A DNA stretch of 64,000 nt, taken from assembly GCA_009837885.1 (NCBI GenBank), contig VXSP01000045.1, forward strand, positions 62,001 to 126,000. The letters run 5' to 3'. A program made the translations under genes and the position numbers. Source of the DNA: Holophagales bacterium. GTDB lineage: Bacteria > Acidobacteriota > Thermoanaerobaculia > Multivoradales > Multivoraceae. The notes beneath the pieces were generated by a model. It was given only the letters and a program-made list of their open reading frames with translations, was not told the origin of the DNA and ran no database searches. Of this stretch, positions 26,584-35,740 are shown in pieces. Within the stretch, counting starts at the first letter, position 1, and each line of letters begins with the position of its first letter.

Positions 26584-29031
26584 ATGAAGCAGAATCGCAT
26601 TGCGGTCGCGTTGTTGCCGTTCGCCCTGCTCGTGCCGGCCGTCGCGGCCCAGGAGACCTCGCAAGCGGCCGGGTTCTTCGAGGGCGTGGCGCCGCTCGTT
26701 GACCGTTCCTGCATCCGCTGCCACGGAAACCGCACCGCGACGCCGCTCAGCATCACCCGCCTGAGCCATGACCTGACGGACGCGAAGACGTTCCGCACCT
26801 GGCAGCGCATTCACGACCGGATCGCCAACGGCGAGATGCCGCCACCCGAGGCGCCGAAGCCCGAGGCGGAACTGATCGAGGCGGCACTGGCGTCGCTCGA
26901 GGGCGCGCTGGTCGAGGCGAATCTCGCCGCCCGCGGCGGCCAGCGCGTGCCGCTGCGACGGCTCACCCGGCTCGAGTACGCCTACACGATTCAGGATCTG
27001 CTGCAGATCGACGAAGCTGTCGCGATGGAACTGAGTCAGTCGCTGCCGGCCGAGGCCGACTCCGGCGGTTTCGACACGGTGGCGGCGAACCAGAGCATGT
27101 CGCCTCTGCACGTCCGGAGCTATCTCGAAGTGGCGGATCGGGCGCTCGACGAGGCCCTCAAGGTCGGACCCCGGCCGGAGACCGGCCGACGCGAGATCGC
27201 CTATGCGGATTCCCAGTACCTCACCTTCATGAGCACGGCCGAGATCCTGGGCGGCGGGATCACCAAGATGCTGGACGATGCGGCGGTCATGTTCTTCGAC
27301 GGCGGGTCGACGTACCTCATGCACAGCGAGACCGAGGGCTACAACGTGCCCTACGCGGGCCGCTATCGCGCCACGATCGAGGGCTGGGCGTATCAGGCCA
27401 CCGCGCCGGTGACCCTGACCGTCTACCTGGGGTCCAAGCAGGCGGCGGCCGCCTCGCTCGACGAGTTGGTGACCTACGCCGATCTCGTCGGCGAGACGCC
27501 GCGGACGGTGCAGTTCGAGACGTTCCTGCGGCCGGGCGACCTCCTCGCACCATCGCTTGCCGAAGCGGACCGGCCCCCGGGCGAGTACGTCAACTACTTC
27601 GCTCCGGAAACGAACGTCGAGAACTACAAGGGCGAGGGGATCGCGCTCCGCTCCCTGACGATCGAGGGGCCGCTGTTCGAATCCTGGCCGCCGCCGAGCA
27701 CGCGGCGGTTGCTGGCCGGCGTCGACTTCGACGACGCAGGCGCAGTCACACTCAGCAAGGCCCCGTACGAGCACGTGGTCGACATCGTCGCCGCGTTCGG
27801 GCCGCGGGCTTTCCGGCGACCGCTCGCGGAAGATGAACTCAAGGCCTACGCGAGTCTCGCTCAGCCCCTTCTGGAGGACGGCAGGCCGTTCATCGAAGCG
27901 GTGCGGATTCCGCTCCGCGCCATCCTGAGCGCGCCGCCCTTCCTGTTCCAAACCGGCGATCCCGGTCGGCTGGACGACCACGCGCTCGCGTCGCGGCTCT
28001 CCTACTTCCTGTGGCGGAGCCTGCCGGACGATGCGCTGCTCGCCAGTGCGGACGACGGCAGCCTGTCCGATCCGGAAGTCCTCGCGGCCCAGGTCGAGCG
28101 GTTGCTCGACGATCCCAGGTCGGAGCGTTTCGTCAAGGACTTCGCGGGCCAGGCGTTTCGCCTCTACGAGATGAAGGCGACGAACCCCGACTCCGGGCTC
28201 TATCCGGAGTACGACGATCGCCTGGGACAGGCGATGACTCAGGAGACGCAACTGTTCCTGGCCGAACTGATCGCCGGGGACCACGGCGTGGGCAGCCTGA
28301 TCGACGCCGACTTCACGTTCCTCAACCGCCGGCTCGCCGAGCACTACGGCGTGCCGGGCGTCGAAGGCCAGTACATGCGCAAGGTGACGCTGCCGCCGGA
28401 CAGCGTCCGCGGCGGTCTGATCACCCAGGCCAGCATCCACAAGATCACCGCCAACGGCACGATCACGTCGCCGATCCCGCGCGGCAACTTCGTGCTGGCG
28501 AACCTGCTCGGCCAGCCGGCGCCTCCGCCGCCCGAGAGTGTCGAGGCCCTGGAGCCGGATACGCGCGGCGCCATCACGGTCCGGGAGCAGTTGGCGAAGC
28601 ACCGCAACGAGCCCGTCTGCAACAGTTGCCACCGGGTGATCGACCCGCCAGGTTTCGCGCTCGAGTCCTTCGACGTGATCGGCGGCTATCGCAGCCACTA
28701 CCGTGCGGCAGGCGGTGAGGGCACGACTCCGGACGGATTCGTCTATCCGATGCCGTACAAGCAAGGGCCCGCGGTCGACGCCGCCGGCGTGACGGCCGAC
28801 GGTGAGCCGTTCGCGGGGATCGAGGAGTACAAGGCGTTGCTCGGCAGGGACGTGGAGCAGGTGGCGCGTCATCTCGTGTCCCAGCTCATCGTCTATTCGA
28901 CGGGCGCCCAGATCGAGTTCGCGGACCGGGACGGCGTCGAGGACGTCGTGGCGAAGCTGAGCGACGACGGGTTCCCGTTCCGTACGATGATTCACGAGGT
29001 CGCGAACAGCGATCTCTTCAGGACGAGGTAG
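26584..29031 (+). CDS. DUF1592-family c-type cytochrome-like protein (DUF1587/1595/1592/1588/1585)
   Basis: This 815-residue secreted protein (signal NRIAVALLPFALLVPAVAAQ) has an N-terminal heme site, CIRCH (near 40-44). It then follows the DUF1587-DUF1595-DUF1592-DUF1588-DUF1585 order: RRLTRLEYAYTIQDLL (DUF1587), DDHALASRLSYFLWRSLPDD (DUF1592), HKITANGTITSPIPRGNFVL (DUF1588), and a C-terminal second heme-like site, CNSCHRVIDPPGFALE. These proteins are common in Planctomycetes, Verrucomicrobia, Myxococcota and Acidobacteriota, and their role is unproven. GGGAAGAGGG precedes the ATG. The DUF1552 gene starts 2 nt after its stop, the standard pairing. Confidence 0.88.
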   Translation: MKQNRIAVALLPFALLVPAVAAQETSQAAGFFEGVAPLVDRSCIRCHGNRTATPLSITRLSHDLTDAKTFRTWQRIHDRIANGEMPPPEAPKPEAELIEAALASLEGALVEANLAARGGQRVPLRRLTRLEYAYTIQDLLQIDEAVAMELSQSLPAEADSGGFDTVAANQSMSPLHVRSYLEVADRALDEALKVGPRPETGRREIAYADSQYLTFMSTAEILGGGITKMLDDAAVMFFDGGSTYLMHSETEGYNVPYAGRYRATIEGWAYQATAPVTLTVYLGSKQAAAASLDELVTYADLVGETPRTVQFETFLRPGDLLAPSLAEADRPPGEYVNYFAPETNVENYKGEGIALRSLTIEGPLFESWPPPSTRRLLAGVDFDDAGAVTLSKAPYEHVVDIVAAFGPRAFRRPLAEDELKAYASLAQPLLEDGRPFIEAVRIPLRAILSAPPFLFQTGDPGRLDDHALASRLSYFLWRSLPDDALLASADDGSLSDPEVLAAQVERLLDDPRSERFVKDFAGQAFRLYEMKATNPDSGLYPEYDDRLGQAMTQETQLFLAELIAGDHGVGSLIDADFTFLNRRLAEHYGVPGVEGQYMRKVTLPPDSVRGGLITQASIHKITANGTITSPIPRGNFVLANLLGQPAPPPPESVEALEPDTRGAITVREQLAKHRNEPVCNSCHRVIDPPGFALESFDVIGGYRSHYRAAGGEGTTPDGFVYPMPYKQGPAVDAAGVTADGEPFAGIEEYKALLGRDVEQVARHLVSQLIVYSTGAQIEFADRDGVEDVVAKLSDDGFPFRTMIHEVANSDLFRTR

Positions 29032-29033
29032 CG

Positions 29034-30302
29034 ATGAACCTGACGAAGCCCCTGGATCGGCGAACCTTCCTGCGCGCTTCGGGCGTCGCCTTGGCGCTGC
29101 CGATGCTGGAGTCGATGAGCCCGAGGCTGGCCCACGCCGCGGCCACCGGGCCCAGGCGGATGGTCAACATCTGCAACACGCTCGGCCTCTACAGGGAAGC
29201 CTGGTTCCCGAAGACAGCCGGTGCGGCCTGGGAGACGACGGAGTACCTCTCGCTGCTCGGAAAGCACCGCGACAACTTCACCCTGTTCACCGGGTTCTCG
29301 CACGAGGAGCAGACCGGACGCCAGCCGCACAACTCGGAGATCACCTTTCTGACGGCGGCCCGGCGCCCCGGCCTGGATGGCTTCCGCAACACGATCTCGC
29401 TGGACCAGGTGGCCGCGAACCACCTCGGCTACACCACGCGGTTCCCGTCGATCGTGCTGGGCACCGCGGCGCCCCAGAGCCAGTCCTACACCAGGAGCGG
29501 CGCCATGGTGCCGGCGGAGACCAGTCCGGCGAACCTGTTCCGCCAGTTGTTCCTGCAGGGGACGCCCGAGGAAGTCGAACGCGAGAAGCAGAGCCTGAAC
29601 GACGGAGGCAGCATCCTGGACCGGCTCAAGTCGCAGACCTCGGCGCTGCGGCGGCGCGTGAGCATGGCCGACCAGGTGAAGCTGGATTCCTACTTCGACG
29701 CGGTGCGGACCGCCGAACTCGATCTCGCCGAGGTCAAGGCGTGGCAGCAGAAGCCGAAGCCGGTTGTCGACGTGGAACCGCCCGTAGACATTCCGTCGCG
29801 CAACGACCTGATCGGTCGCATCAAGCTGATGTTCCGGATGATCCCCCTGATTCTGGAGACCGATTCGTCACGGGTCGTCAGCCTGATGATCCAGGATCAC
29901 GGCGTGGTGATCGATGTTCCCGGCGTCAACTTCGACCAGCACAGCCTGTCGCACCACGGCCAGGATCCGGCGAAGATCGCGCAGCTCAAGAAGATCGAGA
30001 CCGAGATCGTCGAGAGCTTCGACGATCTGCTCGTCGATCTGGGGGAGCGCAGCGACGGCAACGGTTCGCTTCTGGACCAGACGATGGTCCTGTTCGGCAG
30101 CAACCTGGGCAACGCGAACTCGCACGAGCCGAAGGATCTGCCGATCCTGCTGGCCGGCGGCGGCTTCAGCCACGGCCAGCACGTCGTCCACCAGGGCCGG
30201 CACAACGCGCCGTTGTGCAATCTCTACGTGACGATGCTGCAGTCGATGGGCGTCGAGACGGATGCCTTCGGTCAGAGCACCAGCGCGCTGACCTGGGCCT
30301 AG
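29034..30302 (+). CDS. DUF1552 secreted protein (Tat substrate)
   Basis: This 422-residue protein has a Tat signal (LDRRTFLRASGVALALPMLE) and the sulfatase/alkaline-phosphatase-like core seen in DUF1552 and DUF1501 proteins (RRMVNICNTLGLY, FTGFSHEEQTGRQPH, VLFGSNLGNANSHEPKDLPILLAGG). It is partner to the DUF1592 cytochrome-like protein directly upstream, with a 2-nt gap, so one complex or one pathway is likely. Function is unknown. A small hairpin lies 49 nt after the stop. Confidence 0.9.
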   Translation: MNLTKPLDRRTFLRASGVALALPMLESMSPRLAHAAATGPRRMVNICNTLGLYREAWFPKTAGAAWETTEYLSLLGKHRDNFTLFTGFSHEEQTGRQPHNSEITFLTAARRPGLDGFRNTISLDQVAANHLGYTTRFPSIVLGTAAPQSQSYTRSGAMVPAETSPANLFRQLFLQGTPEEVEREKQSLNDGGSILDRLKSQTSALRRRVSMADQVKLDSYFDAVRTAELDLAEVKAWQQKPKPVVDVEPPVDIPSRNDLIGRIKLMFRMIPLILETDSSRVVSLMIQDHGVVIDVPGVNFDQHSLSHHGQDPAKIAQLKKIETEIVESFDDLLVDLGERSDGNGSLLDQTMVLFGSNLGNANSHEPKDLPILLAGGGFSHGQHVVHQGRHNAPLCNLYVTMLQSMGVETDAFGQSTSALTWA

Positions 30303-30350
30303 CGGACTGATCGCTGCTTCGCGGCGGAGGCGTCGCTCCTGTCGCTTGGT

Positions 30351-30366
30351 GCTGACCCGCGTCAGC
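30351..30366 (+). terminator. Small hairpin after DUF1552 gene
   Basis: Arms GCTGAC and GTCAGC enclose a 4-nt loop (CCGC). It sits between the DUF1552 stop and the vapBC promoter region. There is no T-run, so it would be at best a weak terminator. Confidence 0.3.
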
Positions 30367-30375
30367 GCGCCGTTC

Positions 30376-30395
30376 GCTACGATCGATGCTACGAT
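30376..30395 (+). promoter_or_regulatory. Direct repeat upstream of vapB, possible operator/promoter
   Basis: The octamer GCTACGAT occurs twice with a 4-nt spacer (CGAT), a 12-nt period, 41 nt before the vapB ATG. TACGAT could serve as a -10 element. VapB-VapC complexes commonly bind repeats over their own promoter, so an autoregulatory operator is a reasonable reading. Confidence 0.45.
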
Positions 30396-30435
30396 ATCCG
30401 CCAAGGTCGCAGAGATGACCTTCGGAGACTTCTGG

Positions 30436-30744
30436 ATGGCAATCAACATAGTCCATCGGCCGGACCTCGACGAACGGGTCGAGTACCTCGCCAAGGTCCT
30501 GCACGGAGGTGCCCGCGGCAGCAAGGTGAAGGTGATCGAGAGCGCCATCGAGGCGCTGGAGGAGAAACGGGGCCTCAGAAAGTGCAGCCCCGAGGAGATT
30601 CGGGAGGCGTTGACGAAGTTCAGCGAAAAGGGACCCGAACTGCGCGCGGCCCTGCTTGCCGCTGACCCGACTCTCGATCCCGACCGGCCTTTGTCCGAGG
30701 CGCTCTTCGAGCAGCTCTACGATGAGCGAGGGTTGCCGAAGTGA
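30436..30744 (+). CDS. vapB: VapB-family antitoxin
   Basis: This 102-residue antitoxin begins MAINIVHRPDLDERVEYLA, the start pattern of the VapB/PSK group whose N-terminus binds DNA, and ends in an acidic toxin-wrapping tail. I chose ATG at 30436 because CGGAG lies 8 nt upstream; an upstream frame to 30346 would cover the promoter repeat. It overlaps the toxin gene by 4 nt (GTGA). It should neutralise VapC and repress the operon. Confidence 0.82.
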   Translation: MAINIVHRPDLDERVEYLAKVLHGGARGSKVKVIESAIEALEEKRGLRKCSPEEIREALTKFSEKGPELRAALLAADPTLDPDRPLSEALFEQLYDERGLPK

Positions 30745-31148
30745 TCGTCGTCGACTCCTCGGTGGTCGTGTCGATCCTTCTGGGGGAGCCGGACTCGGCG
30801 CGATATCTGGAACGGATCGCGGACGCTGCGGGCGGCCTCCTTTCAGCCGGCTCGGTGGCCGAACTGGGAGCGGTGACCAGTGGAGACGACGGCGCGAACC
30901 GCGCTTTGCTGGAGTTTCTCGCGTTCCCCTTCGTCGAGATCGAACCGGTCGACGCCGAGCAGGCGCTGATCGCGGTCGAAGCGTACCGGCGCTTCGGGAA
31001 AGGCCGCCATCCGGCTCGCCTGAACCTCGGAGACGTTTTCCCCTACGCCCTGGCCCGGCAGAGAGACCTGGCGCTCCTGTTCAAGGGCGACGATTTCTCG
31101 CTGACCGACGTCGAGCCGGCGTTGTCGACCGGGTCGGGAAGCCGTTGA
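30741..31148 (+). CDS. vapC: VapC PIN-domain ribonuclease toxin
   Basis: This 135-residue PIN protein has acidic active-site residues Asp5 (VVDSS), Glu41 (SVAELG), Asp98 (LNLGDVFPYALA) and Asp117/118 (LFKGDDF). It is a predicted Mg-dependent endoribonuclease that cleaves tRNA or rRNA when free of VapB. All four acidic positions are present, so it is likely active. The end converges on the DegT gene. Confidence 0.9.
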   Translation: MIVVDSSVVVSILLGEPDSARYLERIADAAGGLLSAGSVAELGAVTSGDDGANRALLEFLAFPFVEIEPVDAEQALIAVEAYRRFGKGRHPARLNLGDVFPYALARQRDLALLFKGDDFSLTDVEPALSTGSGSR

Positions 31149-31212
31149 GATCAGGAACCGCTGAGCAGGGCTGCGGCCTGCGCCAACGCGTGACCAAGGC
31201 CATGGACGCTTT

Positions 31213-32508
31213 CTACCTCGCCGATCGCGCCCGCCGCAGGCGCTCGACTTCAGCGCTCTCGAGTCCGGCGAGGTCGCCGGCGACGCGCTGTACCTTGAGC
31301 ACGGCTTCGACGATGTCGTCGACGTCGGCCTCCGTGCCAAGCAGGAGCTGGTGGGGAAGCCAGACGGACTCCCGGTACGCGACGCGCTCGGCGTTCGGGC
31401 AGTCCGCTATCGGCGCGGCGGCTAGCGCAGCGCTCCACGCCGGGTAGCGGGCGGGCTTGGGGCGTAGCAGTTCGCTCACCGGCAGCGCTTCGTAGAACCG
31501 GCCGTCGGCGGGGACGCCTTCGGCTTCGAGGGCGCCGACGAAGACGTCCCGGTCGACATCGCCGAACGCTTCGCGGTCGAAGCGGAACACGAACTGGTAG
31601 ATGGCCTGGGTCGTCACCCGGTCGTCGATCCGGAGATTGGTGAGCCCGTCGATGTCTTCGATCGCCGCGCGCAGGCGGTTGGCGTTCCGCCCGCGGCTTG
31701 CGTGCTGTGCGTCCAGTCGTCCGAGTTGGACCTCCAGGATCGCGGCCTGCAAGTCCGTCATCCGGTAGTTGTGGCCGATGACGGGGGCCGGCTCCGCGGC
31801 GCCCGAGCGCTGCCGCCCGCAGTTCACGAGGGCGTGGAGCCGGTCGAGGAGCGCGTCGTCCGACGTCGTGACGATGCCGCCTTCGCCGGCCGTCATCAGC
31901 TTCGAGGTCTGGAAGCTGAAGGACCCGGCATCGCCCCAGGAACCGACGCCGCGGCCGCGCCAGCGGGCGCCGTGGGCGTGCGCGCAGTCCTCGAGCACGG
32001 CCAGTCCGTGCTCTTCGGCGAGCGAGCCGATCGCGTCCAGGTCGGCGATCGTCATCGCCAGGTGGACCGGCACGATCGCCTGGGTGCGGTCGGTGACGAG
32101 GGCCGCCGCCGACTCCACGTCGATGCACCAGGTCTCCGGGTCGATGTCGGCGAACACCGGCACGCAGCCCGAGAACAGGGCGGCCGAGGCGGTCGCCTCG
32201 AAGGTGTAGGCCGGCACGATGACCTCGGCGCCCGGTTCCACGCCCATCGCCTGGAGCGCGACTTCGAGCGAGACCGTGCCGTTCGCCACGCACAGGGCGT
32301 GTTCGCAGTCGTGGCGTTCGGCGAAGGCGTCGGCGAAGACCGCCGAGCGCTCGTTCGGCAGCGGGAAGCCGCCCCAGTCGCCGTCCCGGAGCGTGGCAAT
32401 GACGGCTCGTTCTTCCTCCGGTCCGCGCGCCGGCCACTGCGGCCAGGAGTCGGTCCGAACCGGCGTGCCGCCCAACAGGGCGAGCCTGGAACTGGAACCG
32501 CGGGTCAC
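31213..32508 (-). CDS. DegT/DnrJ/EryC1/StrS sugar aminotransferase
   Basis: This 431-residue PLP enzyme has family motifs VIVPAYTFEATASAAL (near 95), EDCAHAHGA (Asp, near 175) and FSFQTSKLMTAGEGG with the PLP lysine near 205. DegT enzymes transaminate keto-sugars for cell-surface glycans, amino-sugar antibiotics or cyclitols. No nucleotide-sugar genes are adjacent, and the next minus-strand gene upstream is a PfkB kinase, so the sugar is unknown. The start is GTG. Confidence 0.9.
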   Translation of the reverse strand: MTRGSSSRLALLGGTPVRTDSWPQWPARGPEEERAVIATLRDGDWGGFPLPNERSAVFADAFAERHDCEHALCVANGTVSLEVALQAMGVEPGAEVIVPAYTFEATASAALFSGCVPVFADIDPETWCIDVESAAALVTDRTQAIVPVHLAMTIADLDAIGSLAEEHGLAVLEDCAHAHGARWRGRGVGSWGDAGSFSFQTSKLMTAGEGGIVTTSDDALLDRLHALVNCGRQRSGAAEPAPVIGHNYRMTDLQAAILEVQLGRLDAQHASRGRNANRLRAAIEDIDGLTNLRIDDRVTTQAIYQFVFRFDREAFGDVDRDVFVGALEAEGVPADGRFYEALPVSELLRPKPARYPAWSAALAAAPIADCPNAERVAYRESVWLPHQLLLGTEADVDDIVEAVLKVQRVAGDLAGLESAEVERLRRARSAR

Positions 32509-32572
32509 GGCGCGACGCTAGCAAGTTCCCTCGGCCCACGGGCGCGGACGAAGTACCCGCTCTTCCCAGGCG

Positions 32573-33496
32573 CTACCAGCGCGCGAAGGAGGTCTGCGTG
32601 CCGTGCCGGGTCACCGAGTCGCTGGCGTAGCGGACGCCGAAGGCCGCGGCCTCCCGGCTGTCGGAGGTGGCAAGCAGGCCGGCTGCGAAAGCGCCGTTGA
32701 AGGCGTCGCCGGCGCCGGTCGTGTCGACGGCGTCGACCTGCGGCGCGGGGATCAGCTCCGCCGGCGACCCCGGCTTCGCGACCAGGACTCCGGCCGGGCC
32801 CAGGGTCAGGATCGCGCCGCCGTAGCCGAGCCTGAGCAACTCGGCCGCGGCGTCGGCGGCGCTGTCGGCGTCGATCCGCTCACCGGTCCGGCCCAACAGC
32901 ACCGCGCACTCCACTTCGTTCGGTGTGACCCAGTCGACGTGTCGGGGATCGAGCCCTGGGTCGCTCGCCTCGTCGATGGGCGCCGGGTTCCAGATCACCG
33001 GCACGCCGGCGCCGTGAGCGCGTTTGACGGCGCTCCGGACACCGTCTGCCGGGGTTTCGTTCTGGATCAACAGCAGCCCCGCCTCCTCGATCGGCGCCGC
33101 GGCCAGCGCGTCCGCCGTCAGCCGACTGTTCGCCCCCGGCGAGTTCATGATCCGGTTGTCGCCGGTGGCGGCCTCGACCCAGACGACTGAGAGACCCGTG
33201 TGGCAGTCGTCGAGGACGAGCAGGTACCGGGTGTCGAGTTCGTCTTGTTCAAAGACCCGCCGCTGGGCCACGGCGTGGGCGTCGTTGCCGACCGCGCCGC
33301 CGAAAAGAACGGGCGGTGCGGTGTCGCCGAGCGCGCCGCGGCAGCGGACCGCCGCCACCGCCTGGTTGGCGCCCTTGCCGCCGCAGGACTCGAACAGTTC
33401 GGCGCCTGTGATCGTCTCGCCCTGCCGGGGCAGGCGCGAATGCCGGAAGATCAGGTCGTAGTTGACCGAGCCGATGACGAGCAGGGGGGTGGCCAA
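32573..33496 (-). CDS. PfkB-family carbohydrate kinase (ribokinase-like)
   Basis: This 307-residue kinase has the N-terminal GSVNYDLIFR, the substrate-lid motif GGKGANQAVA (near 40) and the ATP/catalytic motif DTTGAGDAFNGA (near 255), whose Asp is the base. It could be a ribokinase, but related PfkB enzymes act on nucleosides and other sugars. The apparent start is TTG at 33496, 4 nt after the ABC permease stop, without a strong ribosome site. Confidence 0.88.
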   Translation of the reverse strand: MATPLLVIGSVNYDLIFRHSRLPRQGETITGAELFESCGGKGANQAVAAVRCRGALGDTAPPVLFGGAVGNDAHAVAQRRVFEQDELDTRYLLVLDDCHTGLSVVWVEAATGDNRIMNSPGANSRLTADALAAAPIEEAGLLLIQNETPADGVRSAVKRAHGAGVPVIWNPAPIDEASDPGLDPRHVDWVTPNEVECAVLLGRTGERIDADSAADAAAELLRLGYGGAILTLGPAGVLVAKPGSPAELIPAPQVDAVDTTGAGDAFNGAFAAGLLATSDSREAAAFGVRYASDSVTRHGTQTSFARW

Positions 33497-33500
33497 GAGC

Positions 33501-34781
33501 TCAGCCCGTGTCCCAGCGCAGGCGCGTGGCGCCGATCGAAAAGGCGACGACCCCGATGGCCACGAGAACGGCGCAGGGCAACAGCATCTCGCTCAGCGTG
33601 AAGCCGCGCCAGATCGCGCCCTCGTACGCCATCAGCGTCCACTTCATCGGGCTGACGTTGCCGAGGGTCTGCATCCACTCCGGCATCAGGAACAAGGGCA
33701 CCATGCCGCCGCCGAGCATGGTGAAGGGAAGCGCGATGCCCCATCCGACTCCGGCGGCCGCCTGCTCCGTGCGACCGATGACGCTGAGCACCATCATGAT
33801 TCCGCAGAAGCAGATCGAGCCGCAGAGAAGGGCCAGAGCGAGAAGTGGATAGGAAGTGGGCGTCACGTCGAACACGGTGATACCGAGCGTGATCAGGGCG
33901 GAGCTCGTGAACAGGGTTGCGCCGAGGCAGGCCAGTCCCTTGGCGGCCAGGAGTTGACGGGCCGTGATCGGTGCCACCAGCAGCCGCATCAGCGTGCCGC
34001 GGCTCCGCTCGATCGCGATCGACATGCTGAAGGACACGGAACCGCCGATCAGGGTCCAGAGCATGGCCTGCGCGAAGGAGGTGGCGTAGGAGTTGGTGGG
34101 TCCACGTCTCTGCGCCTGGACCTGGGTCTGTTCGATCTCGAGTGGAGGGCCGAATCCGCCGGTCGCACCGGTGGTGACCGAGCCCAGCCCGACTTCGTCG
34201 ATCAACACCGGAATGCGGGGGATCTGGTCGAGAACGTTCAGGAGGTCGTCGCGAGCTTCCGAGGGAGGGCTGAACTGCTCGATCAGGCGCCGGTTCTGCT
34301 CGTTGGTTACGGACATGCGGGACGGATCGCTCATGAACGCCTGCAGTTCGGCTCCGGCCGCTTCGAGCAGGACGCCGCGGACCATCCCGGCAGCGGCGAA
34401 CTGCGTTGGATCGACGCTCATCTCGACTTCGGGTGTCGCCACGAAGGGATTGTCCAGGGCGGCCCCGAAGCCGGGTCTCAAGGTGACCAGGACGGCGGTC
34501 TGGCCCCGGCGCACCTGCTCCAGCGCCTGGTCGGCTGGAATCCGCTCGATGGCGAGTCCGCCGGCGGCCTCGAGCCTCCCGACGAAGCGCGCTGAACCGG
34601 CGGTCCTGTCCGCGTCGACGAGGGCGATCGGAATACTCGCCGGTCCGCGGCTCAGGCCGGCGAACATGGCGCCGAAGAAGATCGCCATCATCAACGGGAA
34701 GAAGATCGTGAAGAAGAAGCCCAGCTTGTCCCGGAAGAGGATGTGGATGTCCTTCGCGGCCATTGCGACGATCTTGTTCAC
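33501..34781 (-). CDS. ABC-2 type transporter permease
   Basis: This 426-residue permease has an N-terminal helix (FFFTIFFPLMMAIFFGAMFAGL), a large extracytoplasmic domain (about 55-210) and five C-terminal helices (about 225-420), the DrrB/YhgE-like ABC-2 plan. GTG at 34781 is preceded by GGGAG; upstream in-frame sequence mirrors the ATPase gene and is not coding. The partner ATPase lies 19 nt upstream on the same strand. The pair probably exports a lipid, drug or polymer. Confidence 0.88.
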   Translation of the reverse strand: MNKIVAMAAKDIHILFRDKLGFFFTIFFPLMMAIFFGAMFAGLSRGPASIPIALVDADRTAGSARFVGRLEAAGGLAIERIPADQALEQVRRGQTAVLVTLRPGFGAALDNPFVATPEVEMSVDPTQFAAAGMVRGVLLEAAGAELQAFMSDPSRMSVTNEQNRRLIEQFSPPSEARDDLLNVLDQIPRIPVLIDEVGLGSVTTGATGGFGPPLEIEQTQVQAQRRGPTNSYATSFAQAMLWTLIGGSVSFSMSIAIERSRGTLMRLLVAPITARQLLAAKGLACLGATLFTSSALITLGITVFDVTPTSYPLLALALLCGSICFCGIMMVLSVIGRTEQAAAGVGWGIALPFTMLGGGMVPLFLMPEWMQTLGNVSPMKWTLMAYEGAIWRGFTLSEMLLPCAVLVAIGVVAFSIGATRLRWDTG

Positions 34782-34800
34782 GGTGTTCTCCCTGGCGGCT

Positions 34801-35655
34801 CTAGTCCCGCAGCGCCCTGCCGGTGAGATTGAGGAAGACTGTTTCCAGATCCGGCGGCAGGTACTGGAAGTGGTCCACCGCCTGCCGGGCCTGGAGGTCT
34901 GCGAGCGTTGCGAGCGGATCGGTCGTCTCGTGGCGTGACTCGCCGTCTCCGGTCCAGACTTCCAGGTTACCGGGACCGCCATGGGCCGCGATCAGTGCCG
35001 GCACCGTGTCGAGTGCCATCAGCCGGCCGTGATCGATGATTGCGACCCGGTCGCAGAGACGCTGGGCCTCTTCCATGTAGTGGGTGGTGTAGACGACCTG
35101 CTTGCCTCCGTCCCTGAGCTGTTCGACGCGCTCGAAGATCGCGTTCCTCGATTGGGGATCGACGCCGACCGTCGGCTCGTCGAGGAGCACGAGCTCCGGG
35201 TCGTGGATGATCGCGACCGCCAGGTTGAGTCGCCGCTGCATGCCGCCGGAGTACTTGGATACGACTTTCTTCCCGACGTCCGTCAGGTCGGCGAAGTCGA
35301 GGCAGGCGGCGACCCGTTCTTCCAGGTCGGTTCCCCGGAGACCGTGCAGGCGGCCGAAGAAGCGCAGGTTGTCGGCGCCGCTGATCTGCTCATAGAGGGC
35401 GATCGACTGCGGGGCCAGACCCAGGGACCTGCGGTTCTCCGCGTCGCGCGGGTTCCGGTCGAAGGCCTCGTCCGCGAAACGGACGACCCCTTCGTCCGGC
35501 TCGAACAGACCGACCGCCATGTTGATGGCCGTCGTCTTGCCGGCGCCGTTCGGCCCCAGCAGCCCGAACACTTCGCCGGCCTCCAGTTCGAACGACAGGT
35601 CGTCGACCGCGCGCAGGTCGCCGAAGCACTTGCTGACATGGTCGAACACGAGCAT
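34801..35655 (-). CDS. ABC transporter ATP-binding protein
   Basis: This 284-residue ATPase has Walker A GPNGAGKTT (34-42), signature SGGMQRRL (near 135), Walker B LVLLDEPTVGVD (near 158) and an H-loop TTHYMEEA. It energises the ABC-2 permease directly downstream. A C-terminal extension of about 65 residues resembles the regulatory tail of DrrA-type exporter ATPases. Confidence 0.92.
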   Translation of the reverse strand: MLVFDHVSKCFGDLRAVDDLSFELEAGEVFGLLGPNGAGKTTAINMAVGLFEPDEGVVRFADEAFDRNPRDAENRRSLGLAPQSIALYEQISGADNLRFFGRLHGLRGTDLEERVAACLDFADLTDVGKKVVSKYSGGMQRRLNLAVAIIHDPELVLLDEPTVGVDPQSRNAIFERVEQLRDGGKQVVYTTHYMEEAQRLCDRVAIIDHGRLMALDTVPALIAAHGGPGNLEVWTGDGESRHETTDPLATLADLQARQAVDHFQYLPPDLETVFLNLTGRALRD

Positions 35656-35740
35656 TGGCTGTCAGGTTGCTGTTACGCAACGCCGCGGCGCTTGTTTCGC
35701 GGGATCGCGACGGCGATCCGGCGGGCGCGTGACGGTGCCG

